NCBI GenBank assembly: GCA_903847195.1
Contig: CAINCZ010000066.1
Coordinates: 1-16,105, forward strand
Source of the DNA: an uncultured Acidobacteriota bacterium
GTDB taxonomy: Bacteria; Acidobacteriota; Terriglobia; Terriglobales; CAINCZ01
Direction of reading: 5' to 3'
DNA length: 16,105 nt
A model generated the notes under the pieces. It made no database searches, was not told where the DNA came from, and worked only from the letters and a program-made list of their open reading frames with translations. Shown piece after piece: positions 6,294 to 16,105 of this stretch (its first letter is position 1; every line of letters starts with the position of its first letter). The position numbers and the translations under genes were made by a program.

Positions 6294-8048
6294 TTACGGC
6301 TTGCCGGCCGTTTCCGGCTTCGGCCCCGGGAACGAGAACGTCGGGGCAAAATCGACCGGAATATCGGTCTGCTGCTTGAGGGCCTTCTCCAACTCCGGCG
6401 GAAGTTTTCCGTACTTCGCCATCCAGGCTTCGGCGCGCCGGCGGTCGCCGGTGGCTTCCTGCTCCAGCAGTTCCCTGGCGAGCGCGGTGATGGCTGCCGG
6501 CAGCTTGGCGTAGTCCATGTGATAGCGGCTTGAAGCAGCGTCGCGCACGATGACGCCCTGCTCGGCCAGATAGTTGAACTCCATCATCTCGGCTTTGCCG
6601 TGGGCCTCGGCCACACCGAAGCGAATCGAGCGGAAGTTTCCCGCCAGATACGAAGCGAAATAGCCCTCGCGATCCTTGGCGGGCAGGTAGCCGTGATCGA
6701 ACATCCAGATCAGGGCGAACATGCCGACCACGTCCGCCTTGGCCTCTTCCAGTCCGGAATGAATCGGTCCCATGGCTTCAGGGATCTCCACCTGCTTGCC
6801 GTCCACGCGGGCAAACGACGGACCAAGGCCGTGCGAGATTTCGTGCATGAGGGTGTGCGCCATGTAGCCCTCGCCGCTGGCGATGGCTGCCTGGTCGGGG
6901 CGCATCATGCGCTTGGCCAGAGGCAGAATGACGTCGTTCACGCGGGCATCCATGAAGTTCTTGAAGAAAATCTTCTTCGTGCCTTTTTCCAGATGGATGC
7001 GCGGGTCGTTGGGCAGATTGTCGGCGACGGCCTGGTAGCCGTGGTGCATGTCGCCGGAGCGGAAGGGTGAGTCCATGACCTCCATCGGTGTCAGCAGGCC
7101 GCGCTTGGAGGGTCGGTCGGCGGCCGCCAGCGGCAGCGCGTCCTGAATATCGGGCACGTACTGTTGGAAGACGGCCAGCTTCCGGCTCTCGGCTTCGTTG
7201 CGGATCAGGATCGCCGTGCCGTAGCTGGTCTTCACGCCGAGCAGGTCGTCGAGGTATGTCTCGTAGGGCGCGAAGATGATGTCGAACTTCGGGTCTTTCA
7301 GGTCGAGCCAGATGATGTCGCTGGTGTAGTAGTCGTCGCTGAGCAGCGCGTCGGCGCGCAGGCGCAGGAAGTTGGCAAAGTGCGGGTCGGGGCTGAGCAG
7401 GGCAGCCTCGCGCAAGGCCTTGGCGGCGGGGACCAGCCATTGCCGGTACATCACGCGATAGGGAATGCCGTCCAGATCCTGCCCGCGCCGCACGACGACG
7501 GTAACGGGGCTGTAGATTTCGCTTTTCTTCTCGGGATGCGCCTTGACGTAGGCCTCAATCTCTTCGCGCTTGATGCCGGCTGGATAGAGCGCGCGTCCCG
7601 GCGGCATCGGCTGCGTGCCGATGAAGGGCCGGTTCTCTTCAATCAAATCGTAGCGGCTGCCGTTGAGGTAGAGCAGGCGGCGCAGCTTTTCGTCGCGCGG
7701 ATGCCTGCTGTTGAGCAACTGCTGGTACAGGCGCAGGCCCTCGGGATCGTTCTGCCGCCAGAAGATGGCCTCCAGGTAGTTGCAGGCTTCCACCAGCTTT
7801 TCGAGCATCTGCCGCTCGCGCACCGTGAGCTTCTCGGTCAGCGGCATGTGAACGGGCTTGAACTTGGCCAGATCGGCGTCGAGTGTGGGCGAGACCGTCC
7901 AGTGCTGCGACACCGGTCCCTGCACGTTGAGCCGGCCCTCACCGATCGGGCCCTTGCCGTTGAGCGGCGAGCCCTTGGACTTCTGCGCGTCGGCGGAGTT
8001 GGCAGCCATGGCAAATACGATGAGCAGCAGAAAGCACGCATTCTTCAT
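6294..8048 (-). CDS. Secreted M49-like metallopeptidase (dipeptidyl peptidase III family)
   Basis: The 584-residue protein starts with a signal peptide, MKNACFLLLIVFAMAANSADA, likely cut near residue 20. The zinc site is HEISH at 402-406 and a downstream EEAKAD at 434-439 whose second glutamate (E435) would be the third zinc ligand, as in the EExxxD/E motif of M49. Dipeptidyl peptidase III enzymes remove dipeptides from peptide N-termini. Animal and yeast enzymes have a six-residue HELLGH motif; this one has the five-residue HExxH form I recall from some bacterial members such as that of Caldithrix. An in-frame ATG six codons upstream (8066) would also give a signal peptide, and neither start has a clear ribosome binding site. 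Export suggests peptide degradation in the periplasm or outside. No lipobox cysteine is obvious. It is divergent from the HAD hydrolase and is the largest secreted protein in the window. Confidence 0.85.
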   Translation of the reverse strand: MKNACFLLLIVFAMAANSADAQKSKGSPLNGKGPIGEGRLNVQGPVSQHWTVSPTLDADLAKFKPVHMPLTEKLTVRERQMLEKLVEACNYLEAIFWRQNDPEGLRLYQQLLNSRHPRDEKLRRLLYLNGSRYDLIEENRPFIGTQPMPPGRALYPAGIKREEIEAYVKAHPEKKSEIYSPVTVVVRRGQDLDGIPYRVMYRQWLVPAAKALREAALLSPDPHFANFLRLRADALLSDDYYTSDIIWLDLKDPKFDIIFAPYETYLDDLLGVKTSYGTAILIRNEAESRKLAVFQQYVPDIQDALPLAAADRPSKRGLLTPMEVMDSPFRSGDMHHGYQAVADNLPNDPRIHLEKGTKKIFFKNFMDARVNDVILPLAKRMMRPDQAAIASGEGYMAHTLMHEISHGLGPSFARVDGKQVEIPEAMGPIHSGLEEAKADVVGMFALIWMFDHGYLPAKDREGYFASYLAGNFRSIRFGVAEAHGKAEMMEFNYLAEQGVIVRDAASSRYHMDYAKLPAAITALARELLEQEATGDRRRAEAWMAKYGKLPPELEKALKQQTDIPVDFAPTFSFPGPKPETAGKP

Positions 8049-8119
8049 CACGGCGGATTTTATCATCGGCGGCGCAATCGGTGTCCGCCCCTGATGCCGG
8101 GTGCAGGACAACATTTATT

Positions 8120-8833
8120 ATGGATGCACCCATGGACACCAGGCTGAACCAGAATCTGCTGATCGATGCCGACGATACGCTCTGGCATAACAACGTCTAC
8201 TTCGAGCGGGCCATCGCCGATTTCATCTCGTATCTGAACCACCACGAATTCACGCCCCGCCAGGTGCGCGAGGTGCTCAACGAAGTCGAACGCGACCGCA
8301 TCGTTACCCACGGCTACGGCACCCACAGCTTTGGAGCAGCGCTCATTGGGACGTTCGAGCGGCTGGCCGTCGATCCCATCACTCCGGCCGACCATGAGCT
8401 GATCAACGGCTTCGTGCACCACATCCTGACGCAGCCGATCGAGCTTTACGACGGAGTGCGCGAGACGCTGGAATATCTGGCGGGACGGCACCGGCTCATC
8501 ATGGTGACGAAGGGCAACGTCGGCGAGCAGTCGGGCAAGGTGGCGCGCTCCGGGCTGGGGCAGTTCTTCTCCGCCATTGAGATCGTGCCCGAGAAGCACG
8601 CAGCCGCCTATGGCACAGTGGTGGCAAAGCACGGGCTCGAGTTGGAGCGCACGTGGATGGTGGGCAACAGTCCGCTGTCGGACATCAATCCGGCGCTCGC
8701 CGCCGGGCTGCACGCGGTGTTCATTCCCAACGATATGACGTGGGTGATCGAAAACGGCGAAGTGGTGACGGCGTGCGAGCAGTCGTGTTTGCTGACACTG
8801 GAAAGATTCGCCGATTTGCAGCGGCACTTCTGA
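8120..8833 (+). CDS. HAD-superfamily hydrolase
   Basis: The 237-residue protein has the HAD phosphatase motifs in order. Motif I is DADDT at 16-20, with D16 the nucleophile and D18 the acid/base. Motif II is T130 in IMVTKG. A motif III lysine is at K159 or K170, and motif IV is GNSPLSD at 182-188 with D188 binding magnesium. A helical cap lies between motifs I and II, as in C1-type members. It is a cytoplasmic phosphatase of unknown substrate, resembling the phosphoglycolate phosphatase-like group. The start is ambiguous: ATG at 8120 has AGGA 12 bases upstream, while ATG at 8132 lies just behind a TATTAT that could be a -10 box for a leaderless message. A longer frame from 8081 is unsupported. 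The gene is divergent from the M49 peptidase and followed by palindromic repeats. Confidence 0.88.
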   Translation: MDAPMDTRLNQNLLIDADDTLWHNNVYFERAIADFISYLNHHEFTPRQVREVLNEVERDRIVTHGYGTHSFGAALIGTFERLAVDPITPADHELINGFVHHILTQPIELYDGVRETLEYLAGRHRLIMVTKGNVGEQSGKVARSGLGQFFSAIEIVPEKHAAAYGTVVAKHGLELERTWMVGNSPLSDINPALAAGLHAVFIPNDMTWVIENGEVVTACEQSCLLTLERFADLQRHF

Positions 8834-8897
8834 GAGCTCGCAAGCTCACGCGCAAATCGCGGCCAAAAGGCGCGCACGAGTCTTGCTTATATCCACC

Positions 8898-8936
8898 CCA
8901 CCCTTCGCCAAAGGCGGGCGAAAGGGTGGGCCACCC
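8898..8936. repeat. Palindromic intergenic element behind the HAD gene
   Basis: CCACCCTTCGCC (8898-8909) pairs with GGCGAAAGGGTGG (8917-8929) with one bulged A, forming a 12-bp hairpin. The right arm overlaps a second palindrome, GGGTGG-G-CCACCC at 8924-8936, so two alternative folds exist. It lies 64 bases past the HAD stop. It resembles the short dispersed palindromes I associate with acidobacterial intergenic DNA, but only one copy is in this window. Confidence 0.6.
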
Positions 8937-9006
8937 GCCCGCCCGATCCCACCCTGCAAATCGCATAAAGCGAATATCCTTGCGTGGTCCCAAAATGGGA
9001 GATGGC

Positions 9007-9018
9007 GGGGGTACCCCC
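9007..9018. repeat. GGGGGTACCCCC palindrome
   Basis: A perfect 12-bp palindrome within a G-run/C-run stretch that continues as CCCTACCCCC. It is part of the composite intergenic block rather than an isolated site. No function can be read from it. Confidence 0.5.
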
Positions 9019-9383
9019 CTACCCCCTGATGTCGTGTTTTCATTGGGTTAGCGCGATTTGCCGCGTAAATCAAACCGTTTAAAGGGCTTACAGGTCAAAA
9101 TCTAGAAAATAAAGGACTTGCCTCAGTGGCGGACGGCAGGCTCGGCGGTCCCCGCCATTGGGTGTCGGCTGGACTCCCTCAGGGTGCTCCCAGGCGAACC
9201 TCTATTTCTATTCTGGCGCAGGGATGGGGGTGATTGAGACACGAGTCAGGGAACTCGATTTCCTTTGGCAGCAGTGGATTAGCCGGAAAACGACGAACGC
9301 CGACTCTTGACAGGGGTTCGGGCAATCGCACCCCTGGACGAAAGCGGGCGCACGGGTGGAGCCCGCAGGACGAGATGAAGCTG

Positions 9384-9989
9384 CTACTTCTGCGGCGGTG
9401 CGGCGGGCGCTTCGACCACGGGCGGCGGAGCCACGGCCGGAATCGTCTGTGCGATGCGTACGTTCTGCTGGAACTGTTCGAGGTCAGTCTGCGCCAACCG
9501 GATGGCTGTCGGCTTTTTAGCGATGGTCATCTGGTCGATCTTGTCCTGCAGCTTGAGCAGCGCGTAGAAGAGATTCTCAGGACGCGGCGGGCAGCCCATG
9601 ACGTAGACGTCGACGGGCACGATGCGGTCCACCCCTTGCAGCGTGGAGTAGGTGTTGAACGGGCCGCCGACGGAGGCGCAGGCGCCCATGGCGATCACCC
9701 ACTTCGGCTCGGGCATCTGCGCGTAGATGCGCTGGATGACGGGAGCCATCTTGAGGGTGACGGTGCCGGCGACGATCATCAGGTCGCTCTGGCGCGGGCT
9801 CGGGCGGAAGACTTCGGCCCCGAAGCGCGCGATGTCGAAGCGCGACGTCGAGGAGGCGATCATCTCAATGGCGCAGCAGGCCAGGCCGAAGGTCATGGGC
9901 CAGATGGCGGACTTGCGCGCCCAGTTGAAAACGTAATCCACCGTGGTGGTGATGAAGTTCTTCTCAAACCGATTGTCGATCCAGGACAT
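9384..9989 (-). CDS. nuoB: NADH-quinone oxidoreductase subunit B (NuoB)
   Basis: The 201-residue protein is the subunit of respiratory complex I that holds cluster N2, the last iron-sulfur centre before quinone. The four ligands are present: C38 and C39 in GLACCAIE, C104 in GACASVGG and C133 in VMGCPPRPE. The core extends to about residue 155; after it comes a variable tail ending in a Pro/Ala-rich stretch (184-200). It is a peripheral membrane-arm protein with no signal peptide. The ATG at 9989 has GAGG five bases upstream. A frame extending 60 codons further is unsupported. No other complex I gene lies within the window, although nuoB usually sits between nuoA and nuoC. The neighbour upstream on the same strand is a methyltransferase about 275 bases away. 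Confidence 0.96.
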   Translation of the reverse strand: MSWIDNRFEKNFITTTVDYVFNWARKSAIWPMTFGLACCAIEMIASSTSRFDIARFGAEVFRPSPRQSDLMIVAGTVTLKMAPVIQRIYAQMPEPKWVIAMGACASVGGPFNTYSTLQGVDRIVPVDVYVMGCPPRPENLFYALLKLQDKIDQMTIAKKPTAIRLAQTDLEQFQQNVRIAQTIPAVAPPPVVEAPAAPPQK

Positions 9990-10215
9990 CGAGACCTCGC
10001 AGCCCGCAGCGGCGACTGAAAAAACTGACCGGCGGATAAGCCGGGAATACCCCACTGACTCCGCCCGCGCCTGATCCGGGTTGGCTATTCCGCATGAACG
10101 GAAGTCGGCTGAAACCGGGATTGGCGGGGCAACTTGCTTCAGTTTAGGGAGCGGCCGCAGCCGTGTCAATCCGAGCTCCGGCGAAGCGCGGGCGGGCGTT
10201 AATCCGCGCGACCGA

Positions 10216-10261
10216 CCCAGGTTAGCGCCGAAAGGCAGGGCGCAGAACCCGGGGCACCCAG
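10216..10261 (-). repeat. Palindromic intergenic repeat, copy B
   Basis: Inverted copy of the element at 2476-2521, identical at 41 of 46 positions. It begins two bases after the methyltransferase stop and points the same way relative to its gene as copy A does. Of the five differences, the one inside the outer stem turns an A-T into a G-T pair, so the hairpin is kept; the others fall in the bulge, loop, loop edge or outside the stem. Confidence 0.8.
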
Positions 10262-10263
10262 AT

Positions 10264-11016
<753 letters not shown>

Positions 11017-11244
11017 CTGATCTCCCAAAAGACTGTGAACGAGAATCGGGAAAAATTCGGGGCCCTGCCTGGCTTGCTGCCCCATTCATTTAATTCTACT
11101 GTCCCACGTTCGCCTGCGCGCTGGTTGATCCGCCGACCTGCGGCACTTGCCCGGCGCTGATCTGCCGGAGGTGGGGCACTCCGGTGGAAACAGCGGGCGA
11201 CCGGGGATTGGGATGAAGCTGGAAACCGCCGGGCTGTTTGGCCA

Positions 11245-11271
11245 CGGAGCGGCCCACGGTGGGCCGCTCCG
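11245..11271 (-). terminator. Hairpin behind acs
   Basis: An 11-bp perfect stem (11245-11255 with 11261-11271) with a five-base loop starts 12 bases past the acs stop. There is no T-run, so this could be a Rho-type or attenuating hairpin rather than a classical intrinsic terminator. Confidence 0.55.
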
Positions 11272-11282
11272 CAGGACAGCGA

Positions 11283-13277
<1,995 letters not shown>

Positions 13278-13788
13278 GCTCTGCCTCGCTCTGCGTAAAA
13301 TTGTCCGATGCCTGCCGGGGCCGGGTTCGAATGGGGCCGCGTTGAATGCCGACGGCCTGCTCTCCGTCGAGCGACTATGCGCCGGACAGCAGCACCAATG
13401 CAGCAGACCGGGTTGCTACCCTTGCGTTCCCTGGAAAAACTGCCGGTTGATGACCCGAAACCTGGAACGCACACCCATCCCCACGATGGCTGTGCCGTTG
13501 CCGAAAAGCATCTCCATAGGGCGACCCTGCGGAGAGTTTGCAATATAAGATGCGGAGAACACGAATAAGTCAACAGATTTTCATGCCGGCCGCCGGCTCT
13601 TGCCGCCCGCAAGTGGGCGGAAACCGTCACCGAGACCTGGCAGAAGCGCCAGGCGGAAATGGGGCAAGCAACTGGAAATGCACGGGTCATAGTGGGCCAG
13701 GCACCGGCCGCGTCGGTTGTACTCGGGTCAGCGCGGCGGTATCATTGAACCGCAATCTTCCAGGACCCTTCCTGTCAGGAGTTTATGA
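13278..13788. other. 511-base gene-free stretch between acs and the oxidoreductase
   Basis: No open frame here has family-like sequence or a good ribosome binding site. The left half should contain the acs promoter, which I could not pin down. TATAAG at 13544-13549 is a possible -10 element toward the right but has no acceptable -35. From about 13600 the plus strand carries consecutive small inverted repeats, described separately. AGGAG at 13777-13781 is the ribosome binding site of the oxidoreductase. Confidence 0.6.
13603..13753 (+). promoter_or_regulatory. Candidate structured mRNA leader of the oxidoreductase operon
   Basis: Three inverted repeats follow one another: CCGCCC-GCAAGT-GGGCGG (13603-13620), CCTGGC-AGAAGC-GCCAGG (13636-13653) and GCGGT-8 bases-ACCGC (13736-13753). 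The last ends about 24 bases before the ribosome binding site. This is what a riboswitch or attenuator leader could look like. A molybdenum/tungsten-cofactor riboswitch would suit the downstream gene, but I could not match its consensus by eye. In GC-rich DNA short inverted repeats also occur by chance. Confidence 0.3.
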
Positions 13789-15657
13789 ATGCGTACGTCT
13801 TTCCTCGAGACGCGTAGTGATCCGAGCGCCGTCAGCTATACCCGTTGCACCATCGACCTGACGAGTGGTGCGAGCCGCATCGACGAGATCGCCTGCCGCA
13901 ACCTGGAGGATGTGCTGGGCGGCTTCGGCCGCGCCTTCCAGACGCTGGCCGAGCGCAACGTGACGGCTGCCTACTCGCCGGAGAACCCGTTGATCGTGAC
14001 GACCGGCGTGCTGACGGGCAGCACCGTGATGACGGGGCTGCGGACGTATTTCTGCTCCTACAGTCCGCTGAAGGTTTCGGAAAAGGGGCTGCCTTCGGCC
14101 TTCTGGGCGACGAGCAGCGGCAACTTCGGCTCGAAGCTGCGCTGGACGGGTCTGGACGAGCTGGTGCTGGAGGGCCGGGCGAGCGAGCCGGTGTACGTGG
14201 TGGTGAAGTTCACCGAGAAGGGTCCCGTGATTGAGATCAAGCCGGCCGGCGATCTGAAGGGGCTGGAATGCCACCAGAAGATCATGAAGCTGCACGCCGA
14301 GTATCCGGCGGCGCACTTCGCGGCGATCGGGCCGGGCGGCGAAAACTACGAGAACTGCTACTACGGCGCAGTGGGGCTGAGCACCGACAACCAGATCAAG
14401 AGCGGCGACGACAAGTGCCGTTTTGCGGGGCGCGGCGGCATGGGTAGCGTGATGGGCTACAAGAACGTGCTGGCCATCGTGGCGGATTGCCCTGACCGGC
14501 TCGGCAAGCTTACGCCGCTGGTGCGCGACATCAATAAGGAAGTGGCAACCGGTCCCGGATCGCGCAAGCTGCGCGAAAAGGACAAGGGCGGGCTGGGCGG
14601 CACCTGGGCGAACTACGACATGCTGGAGAAGTACTACTTCGTCCCGCAGAACAACTTCCGTCCCAAGGGCGACGACAAGGCCAAGCTGATGTTCCGTGAC
14701 GCGGTGGAGCCGCAGTACGTGATCAAGGCGGAGTCGTGTTACCGCTGCGGCATCAACTGCCACAAAAACGTGTATGACAAGAATCCGGACGGCACGCGGG
14801 GCCGCTTCCGCGCGAAGTTCGATTACGAGCCGGTGAACCTGCTGTCGACCAACATCGGCATCCACGATCCCGACAAGAACGCCGACCTGATCATCGCCGT
14901 CGATAGCCTGGGCATGGACAACATCTCGCTCGGCACGACGATTTCGTACGTGATGGATTACAACGAGCGGCATCCGGAGAAGCCGATTTTCAACGGCGCC
15001 CGGTTTGGCGATTTCGAAAAGACCCTGGAGTTGATCGAGGCGGTCGGCCACGGGCAGTGTCCGGGCATCGGACACGGCGTGCGGCGGCTGGCGGAGAAGC
15101 TGGGCGAGACCGGTTACGCCATGCACTCGAAGAGCGTGGAGTATCCGGCGTATCAGCCCGACACCAATCCGGGGTATCCGTGGGCGATCGCCGGCGGGCA
15201 TATGACGATGGCGACGCACCTCAGCTATGCGCTGGAGCGCGACAGTTCGCTCGAATACTGGGTGAAGGCGATTACCGAGCGGTGCCTGCTGTGGGTGCGC
15301 GACGATCTGGTGGGCCTGTGCAAGTTCTCGTTCATCAGCGCCGACAACATTGCGGCGGCGATCAAGGAAGAGATCGGGCTGGAAGTGACCGGGCCGGAAG
15401 TGCTGGCGGCCACGCGGCGGGCCTTTATCCGCGCCCTGTGGCTGGAGCGCCGCCAGGGATTTGAGCATGCGGAATACACGCTGCCCGCCGAGGTCTTTGA
15501 CCGGCCCAACGAGAAGCTGGGACTGCCGGCGTTTGTCACGCGTGAGTTCTTCGCGCAGTTGAGCGAGCGCGTGTGGGCGGTGTTCGACAAAGAAATCGCA
15601 CAGATTACGCCCCAGCAAGCGCAAATGCGGCGCTCGCTGGGGACCCCGGAAGCATGA
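13789..15657 (+). CDS. aor: Aldehyde:ferredoxin oxidoreductase, tungstopterin family
   Basis: The 622-residue enzyme oxidises aldehydes to carboxylic acids, or runs backward, passing electrons to ferredoxin; members bind a bis-pterin tungsten (sometimes molybdenum) cofactor and one [4Fe-4S] cluster. The cluster ligands are C317-X2-C320-X3-C324 and, far downstream, C511 in DLVGLCKF. The family blocks are present: SSGNFGSKLRWTGLDELVLEGR at about 109-130, GRGGMGSVMG (214-223), the cofactor motif DSLGMDNISLG (372-382) and DxxGLC (506-511). Length fits the family of about 600-650. No signal peptide, so cytoplasmic. AGGAG at 13777-13781 is seven bases before this ATG; an out-of-frame ATG four bases earlier would give only ten codons. 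The stop overlaps the MoaD start by two bases. Substrate is unknown; subgroup needs a tree. Confidence 0.94.
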   Translation: MRTSFLETRSDPSAVSYTRCTIDLTSGASRIDEIACRNLEDVLGGFGRAFQTLAERNVTAAYSPENPLIVTTGVLTGSTVMTGLRTYFCSYSPLKVSEKGLPSAFWATSSGNFGSKLRWTGLDELVLEGRASEPVYVVVKFTEKGPVIEIKPAGDLKGLECHQKIMKLHAEYPAAHFAAIGPGGENYENCYYGAVGLSTDNQIKSGDDKCRFAGRGGMGSVMGYKNVLAIVADCPDRLGKLTPLVRDINKEVATGPGSRKLREKDKGGLGGTWANYDMLEKYYFVPQNNFRPKGDDKAKLMFRDAVEPQYVIKAESCYRCGINCHKNVYDKNPDGTRGRFRAKFDYEPVNLLSTNIGIHDPDKNADLIIAVDSLGMDNISLGTTISYVMDYNERHPEKPIFNGARFGDFEKTLELIEAVGHGQCPGIGHGVRRLAEKLGETGYAMHSKSVEYPAYQPDTNPGYPWAIAGGHMTMATHLSYALERDSSLEYWVKAITERCLLWVRDDLVGLCKFSFISADNIAAAIKEEIGLEVTGPEVLAATRRAFIRALWLERRQGFEHAEYTLPAEVFDRPNEKLGLPAFVTREFFAQLSERVWAVFDKEIAQITPQQAQMRRSLGTPEA

Positions 15658-15923
15658 CGCGCATCCGTTTCCACGCGCTGTTTGCCGAGCGCATCGGCGG
15701 CGTCAACACGGCTGAGGTGGAGGCCGGGGATGTGGTCGGCGCGCTGCACGCCTTGACTGACCGGTATCCTGACCTGGCGCGTCTGGTGTGGCTGGGCGAA
15801 GGCGTGGTGAATCCGGTGATGGCGATCTTCGTCAACGACCGGCAGGTGCGCGGCGAGGAGCTGAGCGCGCCGTTGCAGCCGGGCGATCAGATTGAGATCA
15901 TTCCGGCGATTTCGGGCGGGTAG
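15654..15923 (+). CDS. moaD: MoaD-like sulfur carrier protein
   Basis: The 89-residue protein is a ubiquitin-like beta-grasp sulfur carrier. It opens MTRIRFHALFAERIGG, as MoaD does, has the PLQPGDQIEIIPAISGG closing block, and ends in the Gly-Gly whose terminal carboxylate becomes a thiocarboxylate and donates sulfur to make molybdopterin. The start overlaps the oxidoreductase stop as ATGA, so translation is coupled and the two proteins are expected in related amounts. This placement suggests it serves the tungsten or molybdenum pterin of that enzyme, either as a dedicated copy or as the only one. No MoaE, MoaA or MoeB is in the window, so its partner must be elsewhere. A ThiS role is less likely given length and context. 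Confidence 0.9.
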   Translation: MTRIRFHALFAERIGGVNTAEVEAGDVVGALHALTDRYPDLARLVWLGEGVVNPVMAIFVNDRQVRGEELSAPLQPGDQIEIIPAISGG

Positions 15924-15941
15924 CTTTCCCGTCGGGAAGGC
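15923..15941 (+). terminator. Candidate terminator behind the MoaD gene
   Basis: GCTTTCCC (15923-15930) pairs with GGGAAGGC (15934-15941) with one T-G pair and a three-base loop, starting at the last base of the stop codon. There is no T-run, so the call is tentative. The 164 bases beyond it show no gene I can support. Confidence 0.4.
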
Positions 15942-16105
15942 ACGCTTACCGGCATCATGAGTGTAATTGTATGGTCCGCCGTCTGACTGCAAGGGGAAAA
16001 TGGTTGGGCGAGAGTACAGTCTGCGCAAATGTATCCGGCCTCTGAGTGGAGACGCATCTCCTGGGCCATGATGATGATCCGCGCGTGCCGGTCCGTTGTA
16101 ACGCC

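Larger units (their letters stand above)
8834..9383. other. 550-base gene-free block with palindromes
   Basis: No open frame here has a believable start or family. The left half holds the palindromes annotated separately and a short TCCCA/TGGGA hairpin at 8988-9000. Between 9030 and 9130 the DNA becomes AT-richer and two TAAAGGnCTT units occur 30 bases apart (9080 and 9110). From 9121 to 9383 I see only GC-rich sequence with no feature I can support. NuoB ends at 9384 without a clear terminator. Confidence 0.6.

Noticed and set aside
13308..13568. Open frames in the acs-aor gap as genes
   Set aside because: Several frames overlap each other here, all Arg/Pro/Cys-rich, without ribosome binding sites or family-like sequence.
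16068..16105. Possible start of a plus-strand gene at the ATGATGATG near the right edge
   Set aside because: Only about 12 codons are visible and no good ribosome binding site precedes them, so it cannot be supported.

Overview
The window is a high-GC, gene-dense bacterial chromosome segment with an ordinary housekeeping character. The combination of a pyrophosphate-type phosphofructokinase, a secreted M49-like peptidase, palindromic intergenic repeats placed just behind stop codons, and a tungsten-type aldehyde oxidoreductase next to acetyl-CoA synthetase suggests an Acidobacteriota (Terriglobia-like) genome. That assignment rests on recall and context; no rRNA or other phylogenetic marker is present to test it. 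No phage, insertion sequence, CRISPR array or integrase was seen.

Layout. 1-750: a complete tRNA-Arg(TCT) with encoded CCA, then a small secreted Lys/Pro-rich protein on the minus strand. 748-2067: a minus-strand radical SAM enzyme with a SPASM/twitch-like C-terminus and a Gly-Gly-Cys end, followed by about 300 bases without a gene. 2068-2451: a small one-helix membrane protein on the plus strand. 2546-5124: a minus-strand run, probably an operon, of a 2H phosphoesterase (2'-5' RNA ligase family), a PPi-type 6-phosphofructokinase and a DUF2461 protein. 5412-6152: HU DNA-binding protein and ribosomal protein L31 on the plus strand, each with its own candidate promoter. 6294-8048: a secreted M49 (dipeptidyl peptidase III-like) metallopeptidase on the minus strand, divergent from a HAD hydrolase (8120-8833). 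8834-9383: an intergenic block rich in palindromes. 9384-11016: NuoB, standing alone, and a class I methyltransferase, both minus strand. 11283-13277: acetyl-CoA synthetase (minus). 13789-15923: an aldehyde:ferredoxin oxidoreductase and a MoaD-like sulfur carrier, translationally coupled on the plus strand.

How the genes fit together. The most coherent metabolic unit is at the right end. The oxidoreductase would turn aldehydes into carboxylic acids, the MoaD-like protein could supply sulfur for its pterin cofactor, and the divergent Acs would activate the resulting acetate to acetyl-CoA. The roughly 510-base gap between Acs and the oxidoreductase holds several small hairpins just before the oxidoreductase and may be a regulatory leader. 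The PPi-type phosphofructokinase indicates a reversible, PPi-linked glycolytic step. The two most notable non-coding signals are a 46-base palindromic repeat found at 2476-2521 and, inverted, at 10216-10261, with pairing-preserving differences, and the composite palindrome block at 8898-9130.

Limits: family calls come from motifs and recall, without alignments or searches. Promoter, leader and terminator calls are by eye.
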